A stretch of DNA of 64,000 nucleotides, from contig CP136069.1 in NCBI GenBank assembly GCA_032622095.1, positions 29,952,342 through 30,016,341 on the forward strand. Direction: 5' to 3'. Shown piece after piece: positions 1 to 11,183 of the stretch. The position numbers and the translations under genes were made by a program. Position 1 is the stretch's first letter. Each line of letters starts with the position of its first letter. The notes under the pieces were generated by a model. The model saw only the letters and a list, made by a program, of their open reading frames with translations. It searched no databases and was not told the DNA's origin. The stretch is from Siphonodentalium dalli (Eukaryota; Mollusca; Scaphopoda; Gadilida; Siphonodentaliidae).

Positions 1-410
1 ACTTTCACATGAACCCATTTCGAAGGCTTTGTGTCCCTTTAATAGAGTAAATATTAATGAAATTGAGATAATTTTTATAAATTGATGCGATTTGAGTTAA
101 TTTCATGACAATTATCATATTTACATGTTTTATAAAACATTTAGTTACATCTAAGGGTATTTACAATCACAACCACCAACCATGTATGGGTGTGCATTAA
201 TTAGAATTTATAATTAATAAATTTAATTAAAATTATGTGCATCTGGCATTTGGAATATCAATGAAAACAAAGAATGGAATATCAGGCCCCTACAGACATC
301 GGTGTGATAAAACCCCACATGTAAGTATCACTAACAACAGTTTCTCAATCTCTCTAAGATAGCTAATACTCAACCTACAGTGGTGTCTCTCTTCACTGAA
401 CTTTCGTTAA

Positions 411-648
411 CTCTTTCGTGACGGGAGCTGCGCTGGTGCTACATTAAATATCCTGTGCCAGTACATTCTCTTATGATGCGAGCCTCTCATATATACGATA
501 ATGCACTGGCTTACAAGGTCAATGTAATGATTGATATGCGAATGAATTCTCTTATATATGTGAGGAGCCATACGGGAGATTCACATATATTAGAGAATGC
601 ATTGGCACATGTTTTTGCAAACTTCAGAAAGCTCCAGCCATGAAAGGG
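411..648. mobile_element. TTAA-target palindromic MITE (family A)
   Basis: The element lies between two TTAA sites with ends CYCTTTCRTGACGGGAGCT and its inverse. The core has inverted GTGCCAATGCATTCTC blocks and ATATATG. TTAA targets suggest piggyBac-type mobilisation. Confidence 0.8.
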
Positions 649-1297
649 TTAATGCTGCACCAGTGAAGCTCCCGTCATTAAAGTTTAAAATGGTGGAATT
701 TCATATTTTGTACAATACACGACTTCTACCACACAAAACAACTAATTTGTGAATACTCTACAGATGTTATCAACATATAGCATGGAAACCACCTTGTGAT
801 AATTCCCTACATCAAAGTTCAAATTTATAGATTTTTCATTCATGAAATTTTCATATGAAATACTTTCTAAGCTCAATTATATTGGAAGCTCTGAATCTGA
901 AGCTGAGTATTAGCTTATTTTGGGGGGCAGGCTCTTTATGAAAATAATAATGTATGAATGATTATTAATAACAATGAATAATTATGAGGTTTAATTATGA
1001 TTCTGCGAATATGTGGTACGTATTACAGTAATTTACCAATTCCTAAGCTGAAAAGTATGAACTCTTCTGTCCATGAATCTGCCACACCATAGAAGCTACT
1101 GACTTAGAAATGGGGCGTAGTACCATAACCACTAACATACATGTAGTAACATTTGATGAGGAGGGGAAATGGAAAAAATGCTAAATTTATTCATTAATAA
1201 AAACGTTTATGCCAAATAGAATCCATTGACTGAAATGGTATCATTTCCTGGCCTATTTCGTTGATTTGATAACTGTCATTTTACAATGCTTATTTAA

Positions 1298-1527
1298 CCC
1301 TTCCACAACTGGAGCTTCCTGAATTTTGCGAAAACCCTGTGCCAATGCATTCTCTTATATATGCGATCCATAGGGCACCTCGCATATATAAGAAAATGCA
1401 TTGGCCTAACAATATTTAACTTGATCTTGCAATTCAGTGCATTATCTTATATATATGCGAGGCTATATAAGAGAATGCATTGGCTCAGGGTTTTCTCAAA
1501 ACGCCAGGAAGCTCCAGCAACGGAAAA
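1298..1527. mobile_element. TTAA-target palindromic MITE (family A)
   Basis: Flanked by TTAA on both sides, with CCCTTCCACAACTGGAGCTT at the left and the inverse, diverged, at the right. It has the same CCAATGCATTCTC inner blocks as the first copy. Confidence 0.8.
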
Positions 1528-1766
1528 TTAAGTTGGAGAGTCATTTTCTGAAATTTCACAAAGTTGTATGTATTCGAAAATATATAACCAGCAAGCTTAA
1601 ACATATGATCAACAAACCAGCAAACACTTTAAAATTTAGTATGTAAGTTAATTCATGGATTGCTTTTGCGTGGCTAAATGTAGAGAACAAAAGCATATAA
1701 TTTGAATCTTCTAAACACAAGGCCTATTTCAATGGCACAAGAACATTATCTCAAGTCAAGAAACAC

Positions 1767-1918
1767 CAGGCCTGAGAACAAGGTGCCTAACATTGCAGAA
1801 TGAGGTCCCCAGAGGGTGAGATTACTTACGCTACCCCTCATAGTGGGCTAACATCACTAAATTCACCCTCTCTGGACCTCAATCTATTAAAGGCCGGCAC
1901 CTTATTCTCAGGCCTGAG
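1767..1918. mobile_element. Palindromic MITE related to family B
   Basis: Inverted ends CAGGCCTGAGAACAAGGTGC and the opposite enclose the GAATGAGGTCC / AGAGGGTGA / TTCACCCTCT palindrome of family B. Confidence 0.65.
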
Positions 1919-2580
1919 AAACACTCATTCCTGATTCTCTGATGAGTTCTTACGAAGCAGCAACATTTTATTAATAACAACTGAATTTGTTAAAGGTACG
2001 GTTGGCCTTGGTGGTGGGTATCCTGTGAAAATATTTCCAACCGTCAAAAACCGCCACAAACAGAAAGAACATCAATATGTAGACAGACTTTGTCTATATA
2101 CAAATAAGAAATAGACTAGAAATTGGCAGAATCAGTAAACGAACAGACCGTAATCTCAATCTCATGGTAATCCAGATTCGTATTCCGATTCCGATTACGG
2201 ACTCAAATGTTCGTAATGTAAACAAACCGAGATTTCGTCACCTCGGAGTTTAAAAACACAATCAAACATAAGAATCCGTCTCTTGTGTACAAATTATTGC
2301 AGAATATAAACGATCTATATCAAAGAATTTTAAATGCGGAGACAAACATTTGTTTTATCGAATGTAATCTGGGAGAATATTACTGAATTTAGCCAAATAA
2401 TAACGCTATTGATAGTAACGCTGGGGTGCACTTCAGTTGATGGCGAAGCAAATCATTGTCGATTTTATTGTCACTTTCATATGTCCATTTCATAATTCCA
2501 TCCATAAAATACCGCCCGAACGCATGTCGATTTCGAATTCGGCGGATACGTCACAATTGACCGAATTCAAGTGAACCTGC

Positions 2581-2674
2581 ATGGATATGTCTTCTGCTGT
2601 GTTCGTTATTATAATGTTTCTTCTTATTCAAGAAATAGTAGGATTATATGATATCGATGGATTATCAGATACAC
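2581..2674 (+). CDS. Possible first exon encoding a signal peptide
   Basis: ATG at 2581 opens 31 codons: Met-Asp-Met-Ser-Ser, then a hydrophobic run (AVFVIIMFLLI) and QEIVGLYDIDGLSDT, reaching a good donor C|GTATGT at 2675. It has the shape of a secreted or membrane protein's first exon. I found no convincing following exon in the window, so it may be chance. Confidence 0.25.
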
Positions 2675-2837
2675 GTATGTACTATCTAGTCTTATAGAAA
2701 TTTCATGTTTAAAATGTATTGTTTCGTTAAATGCAGTCGTTTTTCACAATAGTCTCTGTATAGACAACAAACACAGGCATTTTTTCGCCAACGTGCTATA
2801 CATTAGTTGGAAAATAAAGCTTTGCTCATGCAGCTAA

Positions 2838-2943
2838 TGTTGTGGTCTTGTGATCGTAGTTCCTCGACTCGAATCAGATATTTTTTACCCCCGAAGCCAA
2901 AGAAATAGTAATTTAGGAGTGTCTGATCGGATTGAGTACCTTT
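2838..2943. repeat. Family F right end
   Basis: TTCCTCGACTCGAATCAGAT ... GGATTGAGTACCTTTAAT matches the right ends of the full copies. Confidence 0.65.
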
Positions 2944-2999
2944 AATTGAATCGTACAATGCAATAAGCACCACCCTAACTATCTAATCACCCTAGCTAT

Positions 3000-3310
3000 C
3001 TAACTTTGAAAGTTTAAAGATGGTGTATCTCTTCCAGGTCACAATTACAACAACAACAACATCATTTTTAGGTATAACTAATACACTAAACAATTATTAT
3101 TATAACAAAGCAAACAGAAATATATATATCTATATCTATATTTGCGAATGTATATATGATGACTATATGTGAATTTATATGCCTGAAAGTAATAAATAGC
3201 TTTGTTTGCGATCTGAGTGGTGATTCTTAAAATTTGTTAATGGGCTCTTCCAGATATATATTTTGTTATTCTTAAAATTTGTTAATGGGCTCTTCCAGAT
3301 ATATATTTTG
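3000..3310. repeat. Dispersed repeat (empty-site copy for a family M MITE)
   Basis: GTGTATCTCTTCCAGGTCAC through TTCTTAAAATTTGTTAATGG matches 38665-39095. A 47-bp segment (GGGCTCTTCCAGATATATAT) is duplicated in tandem here. Confidence 0.8.
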
Positions 3311-3989
3311 TTATTTTTGAAAATACAATATCTTTGTTCAACTAATGAAAATAATTGTTGTTTTCCTTTTCCAATAAATTTAGTTGTGATCATAAACTTG
3401 TGGAGCATGAAAGATATTCATCTATATATATAACATAAATATTCATCTATATAAATATTTTATTTCATAAATTGTTCTTATCATTCCTGGAGATCCTGAT
3501 GATCATCTTCGGCAATGTCGATGAAGACCCGAATCACCAAAAAGAAAACACAAATGATTTAGAAAAAGAAAGAAGATCACAAAATACGTAGAAGTGGTTT
3601 CTCAGAGGTCCGCGCATTTCACATATAAACCAATCTCCTTAGAATTCACCACTTGCTCTTCCCCTAACAACTCAATTCAAATAAATTCAAGATATAACAT
3701 TTAATTCAATTAAATTCAACTTTTGCCGTGTCCAGACATGACGTTTTTTTCTATGTACAATACCTTCAAACAACAAACTGTGGGATGAAGGAGAAGATCA
3801 TTTGATCTTTTCGAACATCTCGGGCGCTCCGCGCCCATCTACTACCCTTATTACGCCACAAGGTGGTGTAAGTTATTTTACAGATTTTGATATTCTGTGG
3901 TCGACTGGGCGAAGGTATTGTGTGAGAATTATTTTTTGTACCTTACTCAATCGTACCGATAGAATCACGTAGATGCTGAAATTGTAAAG

Positions 3990-4415
3990 TTAACGCCACT
4001 GGTGTATAATATGTTTTTGAAAATATGACTCAATCGTATCGATAGGGTCAGGACAGGCTGAAATTGTAAACTTAAAGTCACCGGTGTAATAATATGTTGT
4101 TGAAAATATAAATAATCTGATAGCCTGAAAATAATGTATAACCCATTGGGAGCCCCTGGTGTAGTGAAGTGAATTATGGGTAATTTTAATTGGAGTGCGA
4201 TGCCTGTTCCATTGTAGTAACCGCCATCTTTTATTTTCTGGAATTATGGTAAGAGTTGCGCCTGGAACATGATAATCTTCTCGACTGTTTTTGCGTCCTA
4301 ATCTATTCAAACTTACTTGGATATCTTGGAAGGTGTTTTGGAAGGATTGTTTTGATATGTATATATACCATTTACCTTCCAAAAAGGTGAGTTTGACGCC
4401 TGCATTTCTTGACAT
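3990..4415 (-). CDS. Hypothetical 141-residue ORF
   Basis: Not recognised. The first 70 residues look moderately protein-like (GVKLTFLEGKWYIYIS, NTFQDIQVSLNRLGRKNSRE), while the C-terminal half overlaps an imperfect direct repeat (4010-4115), which argues against a simple gene. No metal or catalytic motif is evident. It may be part of a mobile element or spurious. Confidence 0.2.
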   Translation of the reverse strand: MSRNAGVKLTFLEGKWYIYISKQSFQNTFQDIQVSLNRLGRKNSREDYHVPGATLTIIPENKRWRLLQWNRHRTPIKITHNSLHYTRGSQWVIHYFQAIRLFIFSTTYYYTGDFKFTISACPDPIDTIESYFQKHIIHQWR

Positions 4416-4883
4416 GAATATTAATTAGCGCTTGTCTGCAAATACAGTGATCAGGTGCTGGCCGAATCGGCGTGTTTTATGAAAATGTCACCAAGATTTC
4501 TCCACTCGATTCTCTTAAAATGCACCCTAATCGGTCAAATTCTTTTGATAGTTCTATCTAAATACATCTTAGCTATTATTCGGATCTGCTGTCCCGGTCG
4601 AAAAAGGTTTAGTTTGACCAAAACGGCTATTGACAAAGTCGTACTCGATGACCGGTACACGGTGTAAATTTATTATCGGAAAAAAATTCAATTTCTTCCA
4701 TCTAAAACATAATTACGCGCTGGACTCTGTAATTTTAAGAATATATAAGTATTACACACAGACACACCTCAGCTTAAAATTTTGATCCGATGTTAAATAA
4801 ATTTTAGGGCCCTGCGAATGTTTTCTGAGCTGTTCCATATTGGGCACCAGAGTCCATATTTGACCGGTTCTACCTCATAATTG

Positions 4884-6050
4884 TATATAGGTAGTACCCA
4901 CCCACCACCCCATCCCGCCACCCATAGTATCTTATGCGCCGCAGGCGCTCGTATATAGGTAGTACCCACCCACCACCCCATCCCGCCACCCATAGTATCT
5001 TATGCGCCGCAGGCGCTCGTATATAGGTAGTACCCACCCACCACCCCATCCCGCCACCCATAGTATCTTATGCGCCGCAGACGCTCGTATATAGGTAGTA
5101 CCCGCCCACCACCCCAACCCGCCACCCATAGTATCTTATGCGCCGCAGGCGCTCGTATATAGGTAGTACCCACCCACCACCGCATCCCGCCACCCATAGT
5201 ATCTTATGCGCCGCAGGCGCTCGTATATAGGTAGTACCCACCCACCACCCCATCCCGCCATCCATAGTATCTTATGCGCCGCAGGCGCTCGTATATAGGT
5301 AGTACCCACCCACCACCCCATCCCGCCATCCATAGTATCTTATGCGCCGCAGGCGCTCGTATATAGGTAGTACCCACCCACCACCCCATCCCGCCACCCA
5401 TAGTATCTTATGCACAGCAGGCGCTCGTATATAGGTAGTACCCACCCACCACCCCATCCCGCCACCCATAGTATCTTATGCGCCGCAGGCGCTCGTATAT
5501 AGGTAGTACCCACCCACCACCCCATCCCGCCATCCATAGTATCTTATGCGCCGCAGGCGCTCGTATATAGGTAGTACCCACCCACCACCCCATCCCGCCA
5601 CCCATAGTATCTTATGCGCCGCAGGCGCTCGTATATAGGTAGTACCCACCCACCACCCCATCCCGCCACCCATAGTATCTTATGCGCCGCAGACGCTCGT
5701 ATATAGGTAGTACCCACCCACCACCCCATCCCGCCACCCATAGTATCTTATGCGCAGCAGGCGCTCGTATATAGGTAGTACCCACCCACCACCCCATCCC
5801 GCCATCCATAGTATCTTATGCGCCACAGGCGCTCGTATATAGGTAGTACCCACCCACCACCCCATCCCGCCACCCATAGTATCTTATGCGCCGCAGGCGC
5901 TCGTATATAGGTAGTACCCACCCACCACCCCATCCCGCCACCCATAGTATCTTATGCGCCGCAGACGCTCGTATATAGGTAGTACCCACCCACCACCCCA
6001 TCCCGCCACCCATAGTATCTTATGCGCCGCAGGCGCTCGTATATAGGTAC
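4884..6050. repeat. 68-bp satellite, about 17 copies
   Basis: The unit contains GTATATAGGTAGTACCCACC, CACCCCATCCCGCCACCCAT and TATGCGCCGCAGGCGCTC; copies differ at only a few positions. The left border CTCATAATTGTA recurs inverted at the right border (TACAATTATGAG). Because 68 is not a multiple of 3, the Trp/Gly-rich - strand frame closes every three units, so it is not a coding repeat. Confidence 0.95.
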
Positions 6051-6052
6051 AA

Positions 6053-6768
6053 TTATGAGAAAGACGATTTTTGTCAGACCTTTTGCTAACTATAAAGTAA
6101 AATTTTGAAAGATCTAATTCAACCACTTGAATCGTACACTTTTGATAATATTGAGTGATAATAACAATAATATGCATACAACTCCTGTAATCTGGGTTGT
6201 GGTCGTACTATATAGTGTTATTTTCGTTTCAAGCTGGAATAAAATATGCATATTTATGCCCAACTACATGGAATTGAACCCTAAGGGTCTATTCTCATTG
6301 CACACGCGCGTGCGATTAATCGCAGCGTTTTTTAAGGTCGAGCGGCTCTATATGTGTGTTCGATGGCATTCCTTCCCCCACTGATAAGAGTTCCCCCAAT
6401 ATGGGTGGGGGTCTGACGATCACATTTCCTCAGTTAGATTTACTCAGGTATAAGTTGAGTATAACGAGCCATGCCATCAACATGACATAAGTTTTGAGGA
6501 CACAATTATATCTAGCTAATTATAATTAGAAATAGAGGGTTCAATTCCATGTAGTTGGGCATAAATATTCATATTTTATTCCAGCTTGAAACGTATATAA
6601 CACTATATAGTACGATCAAAACCCATATTACAGGAGTTTTATGTATATAATTGTTATTATCACTCAAGATTATCAAAAGTGTACGATTCAAGTGGTTGAA
6701 TTAGATATTTCAACATTTTACCTTATAGTTAGCTAGGTCTGACAAAAATCGTCTTTCTGAATAAAGCT
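6053..6768. repeat. Large imperfect inverted repeat beside the 68-bp satellite
   Basis: The arm 6053-6281 (GAGAAAGACGATTTTTGTCA ... CCATGTAGTTGGGC inverse) matches 6537-6768 in reverse, with a spacer of about 255 bp. This is probably a TIR element. Confidence 0.85.
6283..6345. repeat. 60-bp block with an inverted copy at 7543-7605
   Basis: AAGGGTCTATTCTCATTGCAC and GTGCGATTAATCGCAGCG match, in reverse, the block at 7543-7605, which ends in TTAA. The two may be ends of one 1.3-kb TTAA-type element, here CTAA at the left. Confidence 0.6.
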
Positions 6769-7535
6769 CATTTAAAACATTTGTACTCAAACATATGATA
6801 TCCAGTAAAAATTATGGGGAAAGAGGGGACGAGACCCCAATTTGTTGGGAGAAAAACAAATAGATTTGCATGTAGGGAGGATGGTAGACCCATGGTTGGG
6901 AGGGATTTTTATGTTCAACCCTGTGTATGAACGTTTTTTTTTCAGACTCCCCTCCCCCATCATCGAGTGCTCATTTGTATAGCTGCTGGCAACAGCGACA
7001 ACGCGGTACTATAATTGACGAACCACCATTCAAATAGAATAAGTGATGGGACTCAGAATTCGACCTTAAGAGTCACACACGCATCGTTTCAGGTCGAATT
7101 CTGTCGCCAGGACGCTGTTCGCATGCATGAGCGATTGATTTCAATTTGATCGCCATTGGCGGCTTATCATCAGTGATCGCACATGCTAAACGGCACATTA
7201 CTATCAATCTAAATATTCACAATCTTGGGTACAGTGTTGCGCGAGACTGACAGGTAATATAATTCGACTGAATTCTACAAAAATCACCACTGATGCTAGC
7301 TGTACGTTGGAAACTTCTTTCCAAGCCATTTCCTTTCCGTACTTCATTTATTATTTTATCGACCATCAGTTATGAGAATGACTGTACCCGGATAGTATAT
7401 GTGACCGAGTGAACCATGTCATTCTCTGTAACGGCTATCTCGATGACGAGGTTGATTGCATAAGATGATTGGTCACTAATAGGACGTGGTTGTTTGAGGA
7501 AGGTAATTGATCACGAATCGCTCTAGATCTGTGTT
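6769..7535. other. No gene seen
   Basis: Mixed-composition sequence with no ORF or repeat that I can support. CAGGTCGAATTCTGTCGCCA near 7092 echoes ATTCGACCT near 7057 in reverse. Confidence 0.5.
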
Positions 7536-7612
7536 ATGTTAACACGCACCTTAAAAAACGCTGCGATTAATCGCACGTGCGTGTGCAATGAGAATATACC
7601 CTTAAGGAGGCA

Positions 7613-8284
7613 ATGTGCGTCTATCCTTGGAGTACCGGACTGTTCCAACAGAACCCTCTGCTGTCGGTACCTTGGAAGCTGCATGGATTCCACCAGCGAC
7701 CTACCATCCGGTGTGGGGACTTGGACCTTTGGGACCATGCAGACCAGGAAGAAGAGGCGGAAGAAGACCACCTCCAGAAGAAGAAGGGACGCAGCAAGAA
7801 GAGCCAATTGGATACAGGGGCGACCTGAGAGACGTCCAGTTCCCCCCACTTGGTTGCTGATTCGGTCGTCGGCGACAACACACCAGCTAGCAGGGACTCT
7901 GTTGATCTGCCGGAGGTCCCTGCTTTCGTCATCGAGGCGAGCGGAGACAGGGACGAGGACACCACCTCCGATGTTCCTGCCGCCAGCTTCACCATGGAGG
8001 TGGACAACCTACCACCTCGGACACCGGTATTTCATCTTAACCCGGTGTCCCCCATCTCCACGGGCAGCAACAACAACAGCAGCACCAACAACAACAGCAC
8101 CCGCTCCTACTCAGAGGTCGAGACGTCAGAACTGATACGAAAGTCTTACGAAATCATAGCAGTCTCCCAAGAAGAAATCAGGGCCAGGGCCAGAGCGAGG
8201 TCACCATCACCACCAACAACAGCATCAAAAGAAGAAGCACCTCAACGAAAGAAAAAGAAACCAAAATCCCAAACAAAAAATTAG
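7613..8284 (+). pseudogene. Broken ORF, probably retroelement-derived
   Basis: One frame is open from ATG 7613 to TAG 8284 except for a single TGA at 7826-7828. The first part ends in an acidic then Lys-rich stretch (QEEEAEEDHLQKKKGRSKKS). The second part is Ser/Pro-rich, with an Asn-rich tract (NNNSSTNNNS), an RARARARSPSP stretch and a basic end (RKKKKPK). It is far more GC-rich than its surroundings. Downstream (8340-8425) a GGGCATCCTGCCC hairpin precedes an A-rich stretch like the 3' tail of a non-LTR element. I do not recognise the family. Basic, low-complexity ORF1-type proteins would fit. Confidence 0.45.
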
Positions 8285-8515
8285 ATCATTTTTTTTTTCA
8301 TCCATTGTTATGTTTTTTACCACTCATAACTCATCACATCACTCCCTAGTGGGTTGTAAGAGAGGGCATCCTGCCCTTTCAAATCCTCCCTGGGCCCAGT
8401 CCCAAAACCGCTAATAAAAACAATTCACCATTTGTCCATGATGGAACACATGGATCCTGTTCTTGGTTCTGATGTGAGATTCATCTGTGTATTGGATCAG
8501 AGGGATTTGGTGTTA

Positions 8516-9144
8516 TCTCATATATATTTTGATGACCTCTGTCTGTCTGTCTGTGTGTCTGTCTGTCTGTCATTAATACAAATCTACGATTCTCGACCGA
8601 TCGGGACGAAACTTGGTACGTGTTTGTAGTTTGACCAGGCGGTGGTCGTTGTCGTATTGGCGAGCCCATGCGACGCCCGTGCAGCGCATGCGCAGACGAG
8701 ATCTCGGAAACGGGTGGAGCTATCGACTTTAAATTTGCTATGTGAATGTATCTTGCCCCGAATACGAATTTTATCGGGTCGCCGAGCCCGTGCGACGCCA
8801 GCTTCGCGCATGCGCAGACGAGATCTCGGAAACGGTTGGAGCTATCGACTTGAAATTTGCTATGTGAATGTATCTTGCCCCGGATACGAATTTTATCGGG
8901 TCGCCGAGCCCGTGCGACGCCAGCTTCGCGCATGCGCAGACGAGATCTCGGAAACGGGTGAAGCTATCGACTTGAAATTTGCTATGTGAATGTATCTTGC
9001 CCCGGATACGAATTTTATCGGGTCGCCGAGCCCGTGCGACGCCAGCTTCGCGCAAGCGCAGACCAGATCTCGGAAACGGGTGGAGCTATCGACTTTGAAA
9101 TTTGGTTTTTGAATAGCCCGGACAACGTCGGGCTCATCGGCTAG
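8516..9144 (+). mobile_element. Helitron-like element, family a
   Basis: The 5' end is TCTCATATATATTTTG after an A, followed by a CTGT microsatellite. 122-bp tandem units follow (CGAGATCTCGGAAACGG recurring at 8821, 8943 and 9065), then hairpin GCCCGGACAACGTCGGGC and a CTAG end. TC start, 3' hairpin and CTRR end are the Helitron signature. Confidence 0.75.
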
Positions 9145-9743
9145 TCTATTATATATTTTGGAAGATCTGTCTGTGTGTCTGTGTGTGTGTTCGCGATGAA
9201 GTCGAAAACGGCCGACCCGATTTCGATGAAACTTGGTACGTGGGGTTATTTTCGGCCGGGAACGGGCAGGGGCCTATTAATTTACCCGTGCGACGTGACC
9301 TTGACCTTGAAATCGGGTAATTTCAAGGTCAAACGCCCAAATATCACGGGATTTCGATGGAACTTGGTATGTGGGGGTACATTCGTACGGGGAGTCTCAT
9401 ACGCATATTCATTTGCCCATGCGACGTGACCTTGAAATAGTGTCAATTCAAGGTCAAATCGCCAATTTTGGTGGGATTTCGACGAAATTTGATACATGGG
9501 GTTACTTTTGTCCACTGAGTGTTTTGGACGGGTCATATCGTGACCCCGACCTCACCTTGACCTTCAAAATGATCAATTCGAGGTCAAATCGGGTAAAACC
9601 GGATGGATTTCGACGGGCACGTTTGTCGGGTACTTTTGTCCGGGCAGTGGTTTGGGCTGGTCAAATCGTTACCCCACTTGACCTTGACCTTCAAAATGGG
9701 CAATTCAAGGTCAAAGCCCGGACGAAGTCGGGTCACCTTCTAG
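9145..9743 (+). mobile_element. Helitron-like element, family b, copy 1
   Basis: It starts TCTATTATATATTTTGG directly after the CTAG of the previous element. It has a GTGTGTCT microsatellite, units with GATTTCGATGAAACTTGG and TGACCTTGAAATCGGGT, hairpin CCCGGACGAAGTCGGG, and CTAG. Confidence 0.75.
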
Positions 9744-10324
9744 TCTATTATATATTTTGGAAGATCTGTCTGTGTGTCTGTCTGTGTGTCTGTGTGTTCG
9801 CGATGGACTCGAAAACGGCCGAACCGATTTCGATGAAACTTGGTATGTGGTGATATTTTCGGCCGAGAACTGGCATAGGCCTATTAATTTGTCCGTGCGA
9901 CGTGACCTTGAAATCGGGTAATTTCAAGGTTAAACGCCCGAATATCACGGGATTTCGATGAAACTTGGTATGTGGGGGTACTTTCTTATGGCGAGTCTCT
10001 TAAGCATATTCATTTGCCCGTGCGACGTGACATTGACCTTGAAATCGGGTAACTGCAAGGACAAATCGCCAATTTTGATGGGATTTCGACGAAATTTGAT
10101 ACGTGGGGTTACTTTTGTCGTGACCCCGACCAGACCTTGACCTTCAAAATGATCAATTCAAGGTCAACTCGGGTAAAACCGGATGGATTTCGACGGGCAC
10201 GTTTGTCTGGTACTTTTGTCCGGGCAGTGTTTTTGGACTGGTCAAATCGTGACCCCAATTGACCTTGACCTTCAAAATGGCCAATTCAAGGTCAAAGCCC
10301 GGACGAAGTCGGGTCACCTTCTAG
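9744..10324 (+). mobile_element. Helitron-like element, family b, copy 2
   Basis: The same start, tandem core, hairpin and CTAG end as copy 1, joined to it without any spacer. A T follows the final CTAG, then a TA microsatellite. Confidence 0.75.
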
Positions 10325-11024
10325 TGTATATATATATATATAGATATATTTATTTGGTGCGATGTAAAAACGTAATATGACAAAAGGTCCTACAGTTTGA
10401 ATGGACCATGTTACAGTTTACATTGTATACAGCAGTTATTAAAACAGAAAAGGAAATATCTAAACAGTGTCAAACATTAATATGAATGGTTAATTTCGTT
10501 TTCATTTATTAGATTTTGTTTAATAAAATATATTGATTTTTAGAGAAGTGGTCATTGAGATGTAATAAGACTCACCCATCGCACCGAGGATAGCATTAAA
10601 AGTCTGACCCATGAATGTGCAGACTTATTTCCACAATGGTCCTCAGGTTAATAGATGTTATTTGCCAAGAATTTCTAAATTTCAAAGGAATAAATATTGT
10701 TTATATTCAACTTCAAGAGATATATTTCCTTATTAAAGTATATGTTGAAATTTCTTATTAAAAGATTTAGAATGTTAGTATCATATTGTCAGGGTTACCG
10801 GTACCGAACTTGGTTGATAGTGATTATTCCTTTTGAAATCATTCAAGAATGACATATTCATAAAAATAGGCACTAAGATATGTGATGAATGAAAGTGTGG
10901 TAGATGAAAGTTAAGAAATGTAACGACATGAGGGCTACACATGAGTAGCCCCATAATGCCCAGGGGTGTCTATGTGTTATGTTTTGTTTAAGCAGCCCTG
11001 TACAAATATATTATAAGCATTTAT
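10325..11024. other. No gene seen
   Basis: AT-rich single-copy-looking sequence starting with a short TA microsatellite. No ORF, splice-flanked exon or repeat that I can support. Confidence 0.5.
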
Positions 11025-11183
11025 TGGCTGCGGACACACGTACCACAGTAGCTATGGCGTGGTAGGTGTGACAATTTATTATGGTGGAGTTTGGTGACAA
11101 TTGGTCGTCACAATTAATATGCCGTAGCTAGCCATGTCGCCCGCTGCATATTGCACAATGAATCTTCCAAAGTTCGTTATGAT

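Noticed and set aside
4255-4300. REDYHVPG resembling the [13 protein letters not shown] motif
   Set aside because: The real motif is in exon 2 at 57853-57934. The neighbouring residues here do not match HAAO, so it is chance.
4793-6177. Many 65-codon - strand frames (MGGGMGWWVGTTYIRAP...)
   Set aside because: They are products of the 68-bp satellite. The frame shifts each unit and closes every third unit, so there is no single long protein.
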